Positions 36,632 to 45,194 of a DNA stretch of 64,000 nucleotides are shown here, piece by piece. The stretch is from Cerasicoccus sp. TK19100 (lineage in GTDB: Bacteria; Verrucomicrobiota; Verrucomicrobiia; Opitutales; Cerasicoccaceae), in assembly GCF_027257155.1 (NCBI RefSeq), contig NZ_JAPWDU010000007.1:216736-280735 (forward strand). Direction: 5' to 3'. Position 1 is the first letter of the stretch. Each line of letters begins with the position of its first letter. The translations under genes and the position numbers were made by a program. The notes under the pieces are model-generated. The model had not been told where the DNA came from. It did no database searches and saw nothing but the letters and a program-made list of their open reading frames with translations.

Positions 36632-37282
36632 ATGGCAACACCACTACTCATCATCGGTGCCGGAGGATTTTCATTGGAGGTCATCTGGCTGGCCAATGCG
36701 ATGAATGCAACTGGCGCGGCGGATTGGGAGATCGCTGGTTTGGCTGACGATCGCGTCGCCGTTGGTGAACGCATGGGCGGCTATGCCGTGCTTGGTTCGC
36801 CCCTTGAAGCGGTCAGCAAAGTGCCGGCTGGCGCGTCTTTTCATATCGCTATTGGTGACAACGCGGTGCGCCAGCGAATCGCGGAGCAATTGACTGCCGC
36901 GGGCCTTGTGCCAGCCACACTGGTCAGCCCACGGGCGGAAGTCGCGACCGATGCGTCCATCGGTGCGGGCAGTTTTATCGGCCACTTTGTATCCATTGCG
37001 CCGGAGGCGGTGGTGGGTGCCCATGCGCTCATCAACGTCTCGGCAGTGGTGGGACATGAGGCGCAGGTTCAGGACTTTGCACAGCTATGCCCGGGCGTTG
37101 TCGTTACCGGCCAATGTCAGGTGGGGCAGGGGGCATTTTTAGGGAGTAACGCCGTGCTGCATCCTGGTGTAAAGATTGGTGATTGGGCCCGCGTTTCCGC
37201 AAACACCTTTGCCGCCATGGATGTCGAGCCTGGGGTGACGCTGGCCACGATGCCGGGGCGGCCTGTTTTTAAGCGAAAATGA
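36632..37282 (+). CDS. PglD/NeuD-family sugar N-acyltransferase
   Basis: A 216-residue protein with a Rossmann-like N-terminal domain (LLIIGAGGFSLEVIWLANAM) for UDP-sugar binding and a C-terminal left-handed beta-helix. His142 in SAVVGHEAQVQDF lies where PglD has its catalytic base. PglD acetylates the 4-amino group of UDP-4-amino-sugars. Here an ACP gene follows 52 bases downstream, so the donor could be an acyl-ACP rather than acetyl-CoA. This is inference from context only. Confidence 0.87.
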   Translation: MATPLLIIGAGGFSLEVIWLANAMNATGAADWEIAGLADDRVAVGERMGGYAVLGSPLEAVSKVPAGASFHIAIGDNAVRQRIAEQLTAAGLVPATLVSPRAEVATDASIGAGSFIGHFVSIAPEAVVGAHALINVSAVVGHEAQVQDFAQLCPGVVVTGQCQVGQGAFLGSNAVLHPGVKIGDWARVSANTFAAMDVEPGVTLATMPGRPVFKRK

Positions 37283-37334
37283 TCGCAGCGGCCCGCCCTT
37301 GACTTATCCACGGAAAACCACACGCATTGAGCAA

Positions 37335-37562
37335 ATGGAAGAAAAGCTTCGAGACCTCATCATCGCTCAGTTAAAAATCGAGCCCGGCCAATACTCGGAA
37401 GAACTCGGCGCGGGCGATATTCCGGAGTGGGATTCCCTGGCGCACATGAATCTGATCATGGCTGTGGAAAAAGAGTTTCGTATCACTTTCGATGTTGCCG
37501 ATGCCGTTGACTTGGAAACGGTGGGCGATTTTCAAGATGCGCTTCGGCGATATCAGGCTTAG
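37335..37562 (+). CDS. Acyl carrier protein (RfbK-like position)
   Basis: A 75-residue four-helix acyl carrier protein. Ser34 in EWDSLAHMNLIMAVEKEF is the phosphopantetheine attachment site. ATG 37335 is taken as start; the frame runs back to TTG 37299 but the added residues (TYPRKTTRIEQ) are not ACP-like. It is not linked to fatty-acid genes but to an AMP ligase, an alcohol dehydrogenase and a LuxE-LuxC fusion, so it is a dedicated carrier. The order ACP, ligase, Fe-ADH, LuxE/C corresponds to rfbK, L, M, N of V. cholerae O1. Confidence 0.92.
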   Translation: MEEKLRDLIIAQLKIEPGQYSEELGAGDIPEWDSLAHMNLIMAVEKEFRITFDVADAVDLETVGDFQDALRRYQA

Positions 37563-37566
37563 TCTT

Positions 37567-37586
37567 TTTCGGCGTAGTTGCCGAAA
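37567..37586 (+). promoter_or_regulatory. Hairpin between the ACP and AMP-ligase genes
   Basis: TTTCGGC, six bases, GCCGAAA: a 7-bp perfect stem starting 5 bases after the ACP stop, without a following T tract. It could protect the upstream mRNA end and let the ACP be made in excess; function unproven. Confidence 0.35.
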
Positions 37587-37604
37587 CCATAACCTCTGGC
37601 GGCC

Positions 37605-38981
37605 TTGCAAAAGTTAGCTGATATCATTGGCCGCGGTGCTTCGCAATGGCCTGATGCTCTTGCCGTTGCTGACGCGAGTGAGTCTTACACATACGTGTCT
37701 TTGGCGACCGCCTCTGCTAGCGTTGGCACTTGGTTGCTGGAGCAAGGTGTCGCGGCCGGAGATCGCGTGGTGGTCTGCCTGCCAAACAGTGCCCGCTTCG
37801 TTGTCGCATTGTTCGGGGGGCAGTTTGCCGGAGCGGTAGTGGTGCCCTTGGATCCCGCGCTGCCCGAGGCACAAATTTCCGCGATTATCGAGCGGACGGG
37901 GGCGAGAGTGGTGCTGAGTGAATCTTCGCCATGGGAGGCGATCTTTGAAAATTCACCTATGGCGCATCCGGCTGAGCGACAGCCGGAAGACCTCGCGGCC
38001 TTGATGTTTACCACGGGAACAACGGGCCGCCCCAAAGGGGTGATGCTGACGCACGCCAACATCCTGGCCGCGCTGTCGAACATCATCGAGTTTGTGGGTT
38101 ATCGGCCGACTGATCGCGAAGTCATCACTCTGCCGTTGACGCACAACTTTGGGCTCGGCCACGTGTATTGTAACTTGTTGGCAGGTGGCGCAGTATATTT
38201 GGAGCCTGGTTTGAAGCGCATTGGGCGGGTGCTGAAGGCGATCGAATCATTTGGCGCGACTGGCTTCCCGACTACGCCGATGGGGGTGTCTTTGCTGCTT
38301 GATCGATATGCGGAAGTTTTCAAAGAGCGTGCGAAAAACTTGCGCTTCATGGTGGTTAATTCGGCACCATTACCGCCCGAGCGCGCGGCCCAGTTGCAAG
38401 CAGCGTTGCCCGATTTAAACATCCTCGTTTACTACGGGCTGACTGAGGCGTCGCGCTCCTGCTTCATTTCCTTGTCGCAGGAGGGGCCGGCTCGCTATCG
38501 TTCGGTGGGCAAGCCAATGGCGGGCGTGCAGATGCGATTGGACGATGATGGCCAAGTTTTGATTGGCGGCCCCACGCTCACTCCCGGCTATTGGGATGAC
38601 GCCAGTCTGACCAAGGAAAAAATAATTAACGGGGAACTGCACACCGGCGATCTCGGAGAATTTGACAACGAGGGGAATCTCTACATCGCCGGGCGGTTGG
38701 ACGATACCATCAACATCGGCGGCTACAAAGTGAACCCGATGGATGTGGAGCGCCGGTTGGAAAGTTATCCGGGGGTCAAAGAATGTGCCGTGGTCGGCGC
38801 TGAGGTGATTACGGCTTTCTACGTGAGCGATCAGGATTTGGATGAAGACTCCTTGGTCCGGCATTGTCGTGAAGTGCTTCAGATATTTGAAACGCCGCAA
38901 GTCTTCCGGCGGCTGGAGCGTCTGCCGCGGACGGATAGCGGCAAGCTCAAACGCAAAGAGTTGCCCATAGCTGGCATTTGA
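37605..38981 (+). CDS. AMP-dependent acyl-ACP/CoA ligase (ANL superfamily, RfbL-like)
   Basis: Adenylating enzyme of 458 residues. The P-loop motif FTTGTTGRPKG is at 135-145, then ITLPLTHNFGLGH, VYYGLTEASR and LHTGDLGEFD; the hinge/core is GRLDDTINIGGYKVNP and the catalytic C-terminal lysine is in DSGKLKRKEL. It activates a carboxylic acid as acyl-AMP and passes it to a thiol, most likely the phosphopantetheine of the adjacent ACP. Start codon TTG 37605. The substrate is unknown; by analogy with rfbL it would be a small hydroxy acid. Confidence 0.9.
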   Translation: MQKLADIIGRGASQWPDALAVADASESYTYVSLATASASVGTWLLEQGVAAGDRVVVCLPNSARFVVALFGGQFAGAVVVPLDPALPEAQISAIIERTGARVVLSESSPWEAIFENSPMAHPAERQPEDLAALMFTTGTTGRPKGVMLTHANILAALSNIIEFVGYRPTDREVITLPLTHNFGLGHVYCNLLAGGAVYLEPGLKRIGRVLKAIESFGATGFPTTPMGVSLLLDRYAEVFKERAKNLRFMVVNSAPLPPERAAQLQAALPDLNILVYYGLTEASRSCFISLSQEGPARYRSVGKPMAGVQMRLDDDGQVLIGGPTLTPGYWDDASLTKEKIINGELHTGDLGEFDNEGNLYIAGRLDDTINIGGYKVNPMDVERRLESYPGVKECAVVGAEVITAFYVSDQDLDEDSLVRHCREVLQIFETPQVFRRLERLPRTDSGKLKRKELPIAGI

Positions 38982-39012
38982 CGTTCACCGGGTAACCGTA
39001 TTCAATCTCGCT

Positions 39013-40137
39013 ATGCTTCAAATTCGATTGCCATTGCCCCGGTTTGTTTCGGCGGGCGAGATCTTTAGCGGTTCGGGATCGCTGGGAGCCTTGCGTGCGC
39101 TGGACGCCTCGAGGGCAATGGTCTTGGCATCGGGCTCGGTATTGGCCAATCATGCGGCGCTTATTGAGCGATCGATTGGAGCGGAGGTCGTGCGCCTCGT
39201 CGAAATGCCCAAAGGCGAACCGAAGCTTGCGACACTCAAACCGGTGCTGGCGCAAGTGGAAGCATTTTGGCCTGACTGGATCATTGCCATCGGCGGTGGT
39301 TCGGTGATCGACGGTGCGAAGCTTGCCTGGATTTTTTACGAGCATCCGGCCGTTGATCGAGAGCGACTTTTCCTGATGGGCGGGCTGCCAACTTTGCGTG
39401 GCAAAGCAAAGTTCGTTGCGGTGCCGACCACCGCTGGCACCGGTTCGGAAGTCAGCTCCTCGGCTTTGCTTATTGATGAGGCAAGTGGTGCCAAGCAAGC
39501 GATCGTTTCGCATGAACTGTTGCCGGACATTGCAATTCTCGACTCACGCTTGGCCTTGGGCTGTGCCCCGAGCGTCATTGCTAATGCGGGCATGGATGCA
39601 CTGGCGCATGCGGTGGAGAGTTACGCCTCACGGCTGAATAATCCACTGGCCGATGCTTTGGCGGAAAAAGCGGCGGGCGATATCCTGCAGCTCTTGCCAC
39701 AGTTTTATCAAAGTCCGGATAATGAAACGCTCTGCCTGGCGATGCTCAATGCATCGCTGCTGGCCGGATGGGTGCAAAACCAGAAAGTGCCGGGCATCGG
39801 CCATGCCATTGCGCACCAGTTGGGTGATTTCGGCGTGGCGCATGGTGCGGCTACCGGACGCTTATTGGCGGCGGCTATGGAATTCAACTGCCGTGATTCA
39901 GCCGCTCGAGCGAAGTATGATACTTTGGCCGGAAAGTGCGGATTTGCTGACGCGGATGCCTTGGCTGCTGGCATCAAGCAGCTAGCGGATGAGCTGTCGC
40001 TGGATACTTTGTCAGACAAAGTTTACGCAAAGATTCCGGAGATTGCCAAAGGTGCGGCCGACGATCCTTGTGCGAAGTTTAACCCTCTGGAAGTCAACGA
40101 AGATGCGGTTCGTGCCGTGCTGGAAAGTGCGCGATGA
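39013..40137 (+). CDS. Iron-type alcohol dehydrogenase (RfbM-like)
   Basis: Group III (iron-containing) NAD(P)-dependent alcohol dehydrogenase of 374 residues. NAD site GGGSVID (94-100), TTAGTGSE (139-146), and metal ligands Asp195, His199, His264 and His277, positions almost identical to E. coli FucO. It reduces an aldehyde to an alcohol. Overlap of four bases with the acyl-CoA reductase fusion fits a two-step reduction of a carboxyl group to a primary alcohol, with the aldehyde handed on. The physiological substrate is not known. Confidence 0.92.
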   Translation: MLQIRLPLPRFVSAGEIFSGSGSLGALRALDASRAMVLASGSVLANHAALIERSIGAEVVRLVEMPKGEPKLATLKPVLAQVEAFWPDWIIAIGGGSVIDGAKLAWIFYEHPAVDRERLFLMGGLPTLRGKAKFVAVPTTAGTGSEVSSSALLIDEASGAKQAIVSHELLPDIAILDSRLALGCAPSVIANAGMDALAHAVESYASRLNNPLADALAEKAAGDILQLLPQFYQSPDNETLCLAMLNASLLAGWVQNQKVPGIGHAIAHQLGDFGVAHGAATGRLLAAAMEFNCRDSAARAKYDTLAGKCGFADADALAAGIKQLADELSLDTLSDKVYAKIPEIAKGAADDPCAKFNPLEVNEDAVRAVLESAR

Positions 40138-42623
40138 TTGAGAACTTGATCAAGACGCCACCCTATAGCTTGCCTTCTGCCGAAAAAGCTCAGCGGCTGT
40201 TGGAGGCGATGCATGAGGCATACCGCCACCACGTTGATAACTGTGCGGCGTATGCGCGTTTCTGTGCCGGTCGTGGGTTGAACCGTGATTCGGAGTTTAA
40301 GTCGCTGGCGGATTTTCCCTACCTGCCCGTGCAGGCGTTTAAGGATTCGGCGGACCTGTTGCGGTCGGTGCCAGAGGATCAGATTAAGACGAAGCTACAA
40401 TCTTCCGCCACCAGCGGCATGCCAAGCACGACGCCGATTGACGGCGTTACGGCGAAACGGCAGGTTCGTGCCTTGGCCGGTGTGTTGGGTGCCGCGTTGG
40501 GGCCCAAGCGGCGGCCACTGATTGTGTTTGATGCCGATCCGCGAAGTGGCCGCGGGATAATGGGGGCCCGCAGTGCAGCCGTGCAGGGCTTCCTCAATCT
40601 TGCGCGCGAGGTTCACTACGCGATGTCGCCTCAAGAAGGTGTATTAACTTTGCAACGCAAAGTATTGGCTGATTTGTCAAAATCTTGGAGCTCATCCAGT
40701 GAGCCGGTTTTGTTGTTCGGCTTTACTTACTTGATTTATTCGATGGCGCTGGAGCCGTTGGCGAAGGAAGGCATCAGGTTGCCCTTGCCTGCCGGTTCGA
40801 AGCTGGCGCATTTGGGTGGCTGGAAAAAGCTGGCTGATCGCGCTGTTTCGAAGGAGGAGTTTGCCCGTTGCGCAGAGCTCGTCTTTGGTATTTCGCCGGA
40901 GAACGTTGTCGACTTCTATGGTTTCACCGAGCAGATGGGCGTCACCTATCCAGACGCGCCAAGCGGCGATAAAATGGTGCCGGCGTTTGCCGAAGTCATT
41001 GTGCGTGATCCCAAAACGCTAGAGCCATGCGCTGATGGCGAGGTCGGGCTGTTGCAGTTTTTAACACCTTTGCCCTACAGCTACCCGGGCATTTCGGTGC
41101 TCACGGATGACATCGGCGTGATCACCAGTCGCGATGACTCCGGTGATTGGCATGGTGCGCGTTTTCGGGTGCTTGGCCGCGCTAAAAATGCCGAAGTCCG
41201 CGGCTGTGGCGATATTCTGGGCGACAAAGTTGCCGCTGCCCAAGCGCGTAGCAGCGCGCGAGAACAAGACATGCGTTTGCTGTTTTCGTTCGATCACGCT
41301 CCGGCCTCACAGGGGCGTTGGGATGCCCCGCTGAGTATGGAATCGCTGCCGCAAGTTGACTCGGTTACACAGTTGGTGGAGCGCTTGAAAAAAGGTCGCA
41401 AGAGGTTGGACCATTATTCCGTGGATGATCTGATTGCGATCATCAGCGCGGCTGCCCGCCGTTGGGCGGAACCGGATTCGGAGTTGCGCGAATTGCGGCA
41501 GCAAGGGCTGCTGTTTCTGAGCTCATGGTGCCGGCCGGAGCGATTGGCGCGACTAGCGGACGAGAGCTTGCGCGGACGGCGTGGCTATCTGGATGGTCCG
41601 TTGCCCATTGCCGGATCACGCGTCCGGCATCTCGGTGCCCGTCAGCGTGGCTTGGTCGTGCACTGGCTCGCGGGGAATGTGCCGGTGCTCGGCATGCTGA
41701 CGCTGGTGCAATCCATCTTAGCGCGTAACGCAAACCTGATCAAGGCGGCCAGCCGTTTCACGCGCGTGCTGCCGATGTTGTTGGATGCATTCCGTGGCTT
41801 GAAGGTTGTCACACCGGGCGGGCGCGAGCTTTTGGGCGACGACATTTTGGCCTCGATTGCGGTCGTATATTTTGACCGGGAGGACTCGATTTCAGCACAA
41901 GCAATTTCGAGCGCGGCGGATGTGCGCCTGGCATGGGGCGGACGCGAGGCCATCGAGTCGGTAGCTACTTTGCCACGCAAAGTTACCGCCGAGGACATCC
42001 TCTTTGGGCCAAAGCTTTCCTTTATGGTGATTGGGCAATCCGCCTTCGATAAGGAGCGCAAGATTAAGCGACTGGCGCGTCGTGCGGCGACGGATGTTTG
42101 CGTGTTTGAGCAAACTGGTTGCGCCTCGCCTCACACGATATTTATCGAGCGCGGAGAAAATTTATCTGCCGAAGACTTTGCCGTTCTCTTGGCGGCGGAG
42201 CTGGACAAAGCCCTGGTCCGTTTTCCCCCGCCACCGATTTCACCGGATGATGCTTCGCGCGTGGAAGCCCGCCGTATTCGAGGCGAGCTGACCGGTCGCG
42301 TGTGGCGCTCAAAAGGCACGGCATGGACCGTCATTCTGGATGATGCTGGTGCTGAGTTGGCTTCGCCCTGTTATGGGCGCGTCATCACGATACGCGAAGT
42401 TGATCGTATCGACGAAATTTTGCCGCTGGTCCATGATGGCATCCAGACCATTGGTCTGGCGCTGGAAGGGGAGCCGCGCCTGCACTTCGTCCAATGCGCC
42501 TCGCGACGCGGTGCCGAGCGATTTCCGGACATTGGACGGATGACCTTGTTTGAGGCACCTTGGGATGGCTTGTTCCCGCTGGAGCGCTTGGTCAAGTGGT
42601 ATACGCTGGGTGGGCCGGTTTAG
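40134..42623 (+). CDS. LuxE-LuxC fusion: acyl-protein synthetase and acyl-CoA reductase (RfbN-like)
   Basis: An 829-residue two-domain protein. Residues 1-380 are LuxE-like, with SATSGMPSTTPI (91-102) and FYGFTEQMG (261-269); Cys358 in EVRGCGD matches the position of the acyl-accepting cysteine near the LuxE C-terminus. Residues about 400-829 are LuxC-like, with HWLAGNVPVLG (510-520) and the catalytic cysteine Cys663 in FEQTGCASPH. Together they would activate an acid, hold it as a thioester and reduce it to an aldehyde with NADPH. There are no luxA/luxB genes, so this is not bioluminescence. V. cholerae RfbN has the same domain pair. Confidence 0.9.
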   Translation: MIENLIKTPPYSLPSAEKAQRLLEAMHEAYRHHVDNCAAYARFCAGRGLNRDSEFKSLADFPYLPVQAFKDSADLLRSVPEDQIKTKLQSSATSGMPSTTPIDGVTAKRQVRALAGVLGAALGPKRRPLIVFDADPRSGRGIMGARSAAVQGFLNLAREVHYAMSPQEGVLTLQRKVLADLSKSWSSSSEPVLLFGFTYLIYSMALEPLAKEGIRLPLPAGSKLAHLGGWKKLADRAVSKEEFARCAELVFGISPENVVDFYGFTEQMGVTYPDAPSGDKMVPAFAEVIVRDPKTLEPCADGEVGLLQFLTPLPYSYPGISVLTDDIGVITSRDDSGDWHGARFRVLGRAKNAEVRGCGDILGDKVAAAQARSSAREQDMRLLFSFDHAPASQGRWDAPLSMESLPQVDSVTQLVERLKKGRKRLDHYSVDDLIAIISAAARRWAEPDSELRELRQQGLLFLSSWCRPERLARLADESLRGRRGYLDGPLPIAGSRVRHLGARQRGLVVHWLAGNVPVLGMLTLVQSILARNANLIKAASRFTRVLPMLLDAFRGLKVVTPGGRELLGDDILASIAVVYFDREDSISAQAISSAADVRLAWGGREAIESVATLPRKVTAEDILFGPKLSFMVIGQSAFDKERKIKRLARRAATDVCVFEQTGCASPHTIFIERGENLSAEDFAVLLAAELDKALVRFPPPPISPDDASRVEARRIRGELTGRVWRSKGTAWTVILDDAGAELASPCYGRVITIREVDRIDEILPLVHDGIQTIGLALEGEPRLHFVQCASRRGAERFPDIGRMTLFEAPWDGLFPLERLVKWYTLGGPV

Positions 42624-43180
42624 GTCGTCTTCTCCTTGAGCTCTCGTCGCTTAATCTCCTTAGCTGGATGACCGACCGCCACCATCCATGGAGCAACATT
42701 TTTCACCACGATGGACCGTGCTCCAATGACGGCACCAGTGCCAATGTTGACTCCCGGACCAATGAAGCACCCGGCGCAGACCCAAGCGTCGTCCCCAATA
42801 TTAATCGGTGGCATGAGCAAAGGCATCGTCGGATCGGTGTAGTCGTGGGTGCCCGAGCAAAGGTGGGAGCATTGGGAAATCGTCGCCCGCTGCCCAATGG
42901 TCACGTCACCGTGATTATCGATAAAGGCGCGTTCGCCGATACTCGACTCATCTCCGATTTGGAGGTTCCAAGGGTAGGATATGATTGCGCCGGGGTGGAT
43001 GTGCACATCCTTGCCAATCTGCGCGCCGTTCATGCGTAAAATCGTGGAGCGCAATTCGAAAAGCGGGGTGGGTGTTAGCCGGAAAAGGATACGGCTGATT
43101 TCCCAGCGGGCCCGCTTAAAAATGTAGGAGCTGGAATGATGGCGTCCCGAGCGATTGCCTTGAATGTCGAGTTGGCTCAT
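42620..43180 (-). CDS. WcaF-like hexapeptide acyltransferase (RfbO-like position)
   Basis: A 186-residue left-handed beta-helix acyltransferase. Turns run across residues 52-150, with the histidine loop CSGTHDYTDPTMPLL and the end VAVGHPAKEIKRRELK. It is a paralogue of 24336-24890. It lies where rfbO (acetyltransferase) would be but on the opposite strand, ending convergently with the LuxE-LuxC gene with a four-base stop overlap. It is probably co-transcribed with the EpsI-like gene upstream on the minus strand. It could be the enzyme that transfers the ACP-borne acyl group, or simply an O-acetylase. Confidence 0.87.
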   Translation of the reverse strand: MSQLDIQGNRSGRHHSSSYIFKRARWEISRILFRLTPTPLFELRSTILRMNGAQIGKDVHIHPGAIISYPWNLQIGDESSIGERAFIDNHGDVTIGQRATISQCSHLCSGTHDYTDPTMPLLMPPINIGDDAWVCAGCFIGPGVNIGTGAVIGARSIVVKNVAPWMVAVGHPAKEIKRRELKEKTT

Positions 43181-43202
43181 CCATGCGGGCTCTATGTTTG
43201 GA

Positions 43203-43910
43203 CTAGGCTTGCTCCGGGGCTTCCGGCGGCGTGAGGGTGAGATCGGCCAAATCCTTGAGGATTTCCTGCATCATCGGGGTGTCCCAGATCTCGTCAATGG
43301 GGCGGTTGCTGTTGATGCGGACAAAGAATTGCTCACGCTGCTGATGCAGGCCATAAACAAAAAGTGTTTTGATCGGGTCCCAGCGGTCCCACTGGCCGGC
43401 CTTCGAGCGATTTACGTAAATATGGTCGCCCAGCACATGCCAGTAGGCAACGTATTCTGTGTGGTTGCTTTTGGAGAGCGTTCGCATTTCGGCCGGAAAG
43501 AGCGGTTGGCCCTCCAGTTGGCAGTTCACGGAAAAGCCACTTTCCTCGGGATGCATTTCCCAGCCACTGCGGACCCAGCAGACGTCCGGCGTGTGAGATT
43601 GCACCAGGCGCACAGGCATCATTTTAGGCTCCCAGTAGGCGACATAGACGCCGATCGTGGTGCCACCGCGCTGGTAGGTGCGGTAAACCGCCTGCGAAAA
43701 GTTCAAAATGCCTTCGACGGTTTCTTGCATGGCTTCGGTCTCGGCCAGGGGCTGCTCTTCAATCTCCCAGCCGTCAAATTCGGACACCAGCTGCTCCTTC
43801 AAGTCACCGTGCATGGTTTTGGTGGGTGTGTAGAACAAGGTCGTATAGGCCAAGGCGGACAGGCTGCCCAAGGCGATGACGATACCAAAAATGAGTAAAA
43901 ACTTGCGCAT
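43203..43910 (-). CDS. EpsI-family exosortase-associated protein
   Basis: A 235-residue protein with an N-terminal signal anchor (KFLLIFGIVIALGSLSALAYT) and a periplasmic domain. It contains YVAYWEPKMMPVRLVQSHTPDVCWVRSGWEM, the recognisable EpsI core: a conserved Cys in the HxPxVC-x4-GW motif. EpsI proteins accompany exosortases in exopolysaccharide and PEP-CTERM sorting systems. No exosortase gene is in this window. ATG 43910 is preferred to 43955, whose first 15 residues are not part of the signal. A divergent 103-base promoter region separates it from the aminotransferase. Confidence 0.78.
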   Translation of the reverse strand: MRKFLLIFGIVIALGSLSALAYTTLFYTPTKTMHGDLKEQLVSEFDGWEIEEQPLAETEAMQETVEGILNFSQAVYRTYQRGGTTIGVYVAYWEPKMMPVRLVQSHTPDVCWVRSGWEMHPEESGFSVNCQLEGQPLFPAEMRTLSKSNHTEYVAYWHVLGDHIYVNRSKAGQWDRWDPIKTLFVYGLHQQREQFFVRINSNRPIDEIWDTPMMQEILKDLADLTLTPPEAPEQA

Positions 43911-44013
43911 GGTGCTGGATGCTGGAATGGAAAATGACAGCCAAAAGCTGTGCAAATAGAGATGGTATTATTGGCGAGGTGTTCCAAACTTTCAACCGTA
44001 ACTTTGATCTTCC

Positions 44014-45135
44014 ATGAGCGACCGCATTTACCTCTCCCCGCCTGATATGTCCACCGCCGAGCGTGATTCACTGATGGCGGCGTTTGATTCTGGCTGGGTG
44101 GCACCGGTGGGGCCGCATTTGAAAGCGTTTGAGGACGGTTTATGCGCCGTGACGGGGGCTGCGCATGCGGTGGCGCTATCCTCGGGGACGGCGGCGCTGC
44201 ACCTGGCGCTACTCGAAGCAGGCGTTGGCGAGGGAGACCGCGTGTATTGCTCCACATTGACCTTCGTCGCTTCGGTAAACGCCATTCGCTACTGCGGTGC
44301 TGAGCCGGTGCTGATTGATTGTGAAGCCCGTAGCTGGCAAATGTGCCCGAATCTGCTGGCAGACTTGCTGAAGCGAGATGCCGCTGCGGGCCAATTGCCC
44401 AAAGCAATTCAGGTCGTCGACGTGTATGGGCAATGCGCGGACTACGCGGCAATTGAAGCGTTGTGCCTGGAATATGGCGTCACGATCATCGAAGATGCTT
44501 CCGAGGCCTTAGGGGCCACGCACGGTCAGCGGGGGGCGGGCTCGATTGGTAAGGTCGCCGCGCTTTCCTTCAACGGGAATAAGCTAATCACTACTTCCGG
44601 TGGTGGTGCCTTGCTGACCAATGAGGCCTCGATTGCCGAACACGCACGCTACTTATCGACACAGGCGCGCAAGCCGGTGCGTGAGTATTTGCACGAAGAC
44701 ACCGGCTACAATTACCGAATGAGTAATTTGCTGGCCGGCCTGGGGCAGGGGCAGCTTTCACGCCTTGAAGGAATGATTAAGCGCAGGCGGGAGATTTTTT
44801 CTCGGTATGCCGGGGAGCTGCAGGCCGAGGGTGTCTCATTTATGCCAGAGGCAAGCTGGGGGCAATGCAACCGCTGGCTGACATGTCTCACCCTCCAAGA
44901 CGCTGGGTGCACCTCACTAGAGTTGATTGAAGCACTGGAGCGAGAGAACATTGAAGCTCGCCCCGTATGGCGACCAATGCACCGTCAGCCGGTGTGCGAA
45001 AAATACGAAAGAATCCTGAATGGCGTATCGGATCGGCTCTATGAAACGGGTTTGTGTTTGCCCAGTGGTAGTGTGATGTCAGATGAGCAGCAGAGCCGGG
45101 TCATTGCAGTGGCGAAGCGATGCTTGCAAATGTGA
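44014..45135 (+). CDS. DegT/DnrJ/EryC1 sugar aminotransferase (PglE-like)
   Basis: PLP-dependent nucleotide-sugar aminotransferase of 373 residues. Signature parts are ALSSGTAALHLALLEAG (53-69), DASEALGAT (161-169) and the Schiff-base Lys190 in SFNGNKLITTSGGGAL. It would aminate C4 of the UDP-4-keto-6-deoxy sugar made by the PglF-like enzyme just downstream, giving the substrate of the PglD-like acyltransferase at 36632. The subgroup with WxxMH near the C-terminus (RPVWRPMHRQPV) matches PglE/WeeJ-type enzymes. Confidence 0.92.
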   Translation: MSDRIYLSPPDMSTAERDSLMAAFDSGWVAPVGPHLKAFEDGLCAVTGAAHAVALSSGTAALHLALLEAGVGEGDRVYCSTLTFVASVNAIRYCGAEPVLIDCEARSWQMCPNLLADLLKRDAAAGQLPKAIQVVDVYGQCADYAAIEALCLEYGVTIIEDASEALGATHGQRGAGSIGKVAALSFNGNKLITTSGGGALLTNEASIAEHARYLSTQARKPVREYLHEDTGYNYRMSNLLAGLGQGQLSRLEGMIKRRREIFSRYAGELQAEGVSFMPEASWGQCNRWLTCLTLQDAGCTSLELIEALERENIEARPVWRPMHRQPVCEKYERILNGVSDRLYETGLCLPSGSVMSDEQQSRVIAVAKRCLQM

Positions 45136-45194
45136 GCCGCGGAAACGACATTCTTTGACCAACAGAATTTCCCTTGCTTCCATAATCCCATCCC

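Noticed and set aside
40134..42623. Bioluminescence genes
   Set aside because: LuxE and LuxC domains are present but luxA, luxB and luxD are absent, and the neighbours are ACP, ligase and alcohol dehydrogenase in a glycan cluster.
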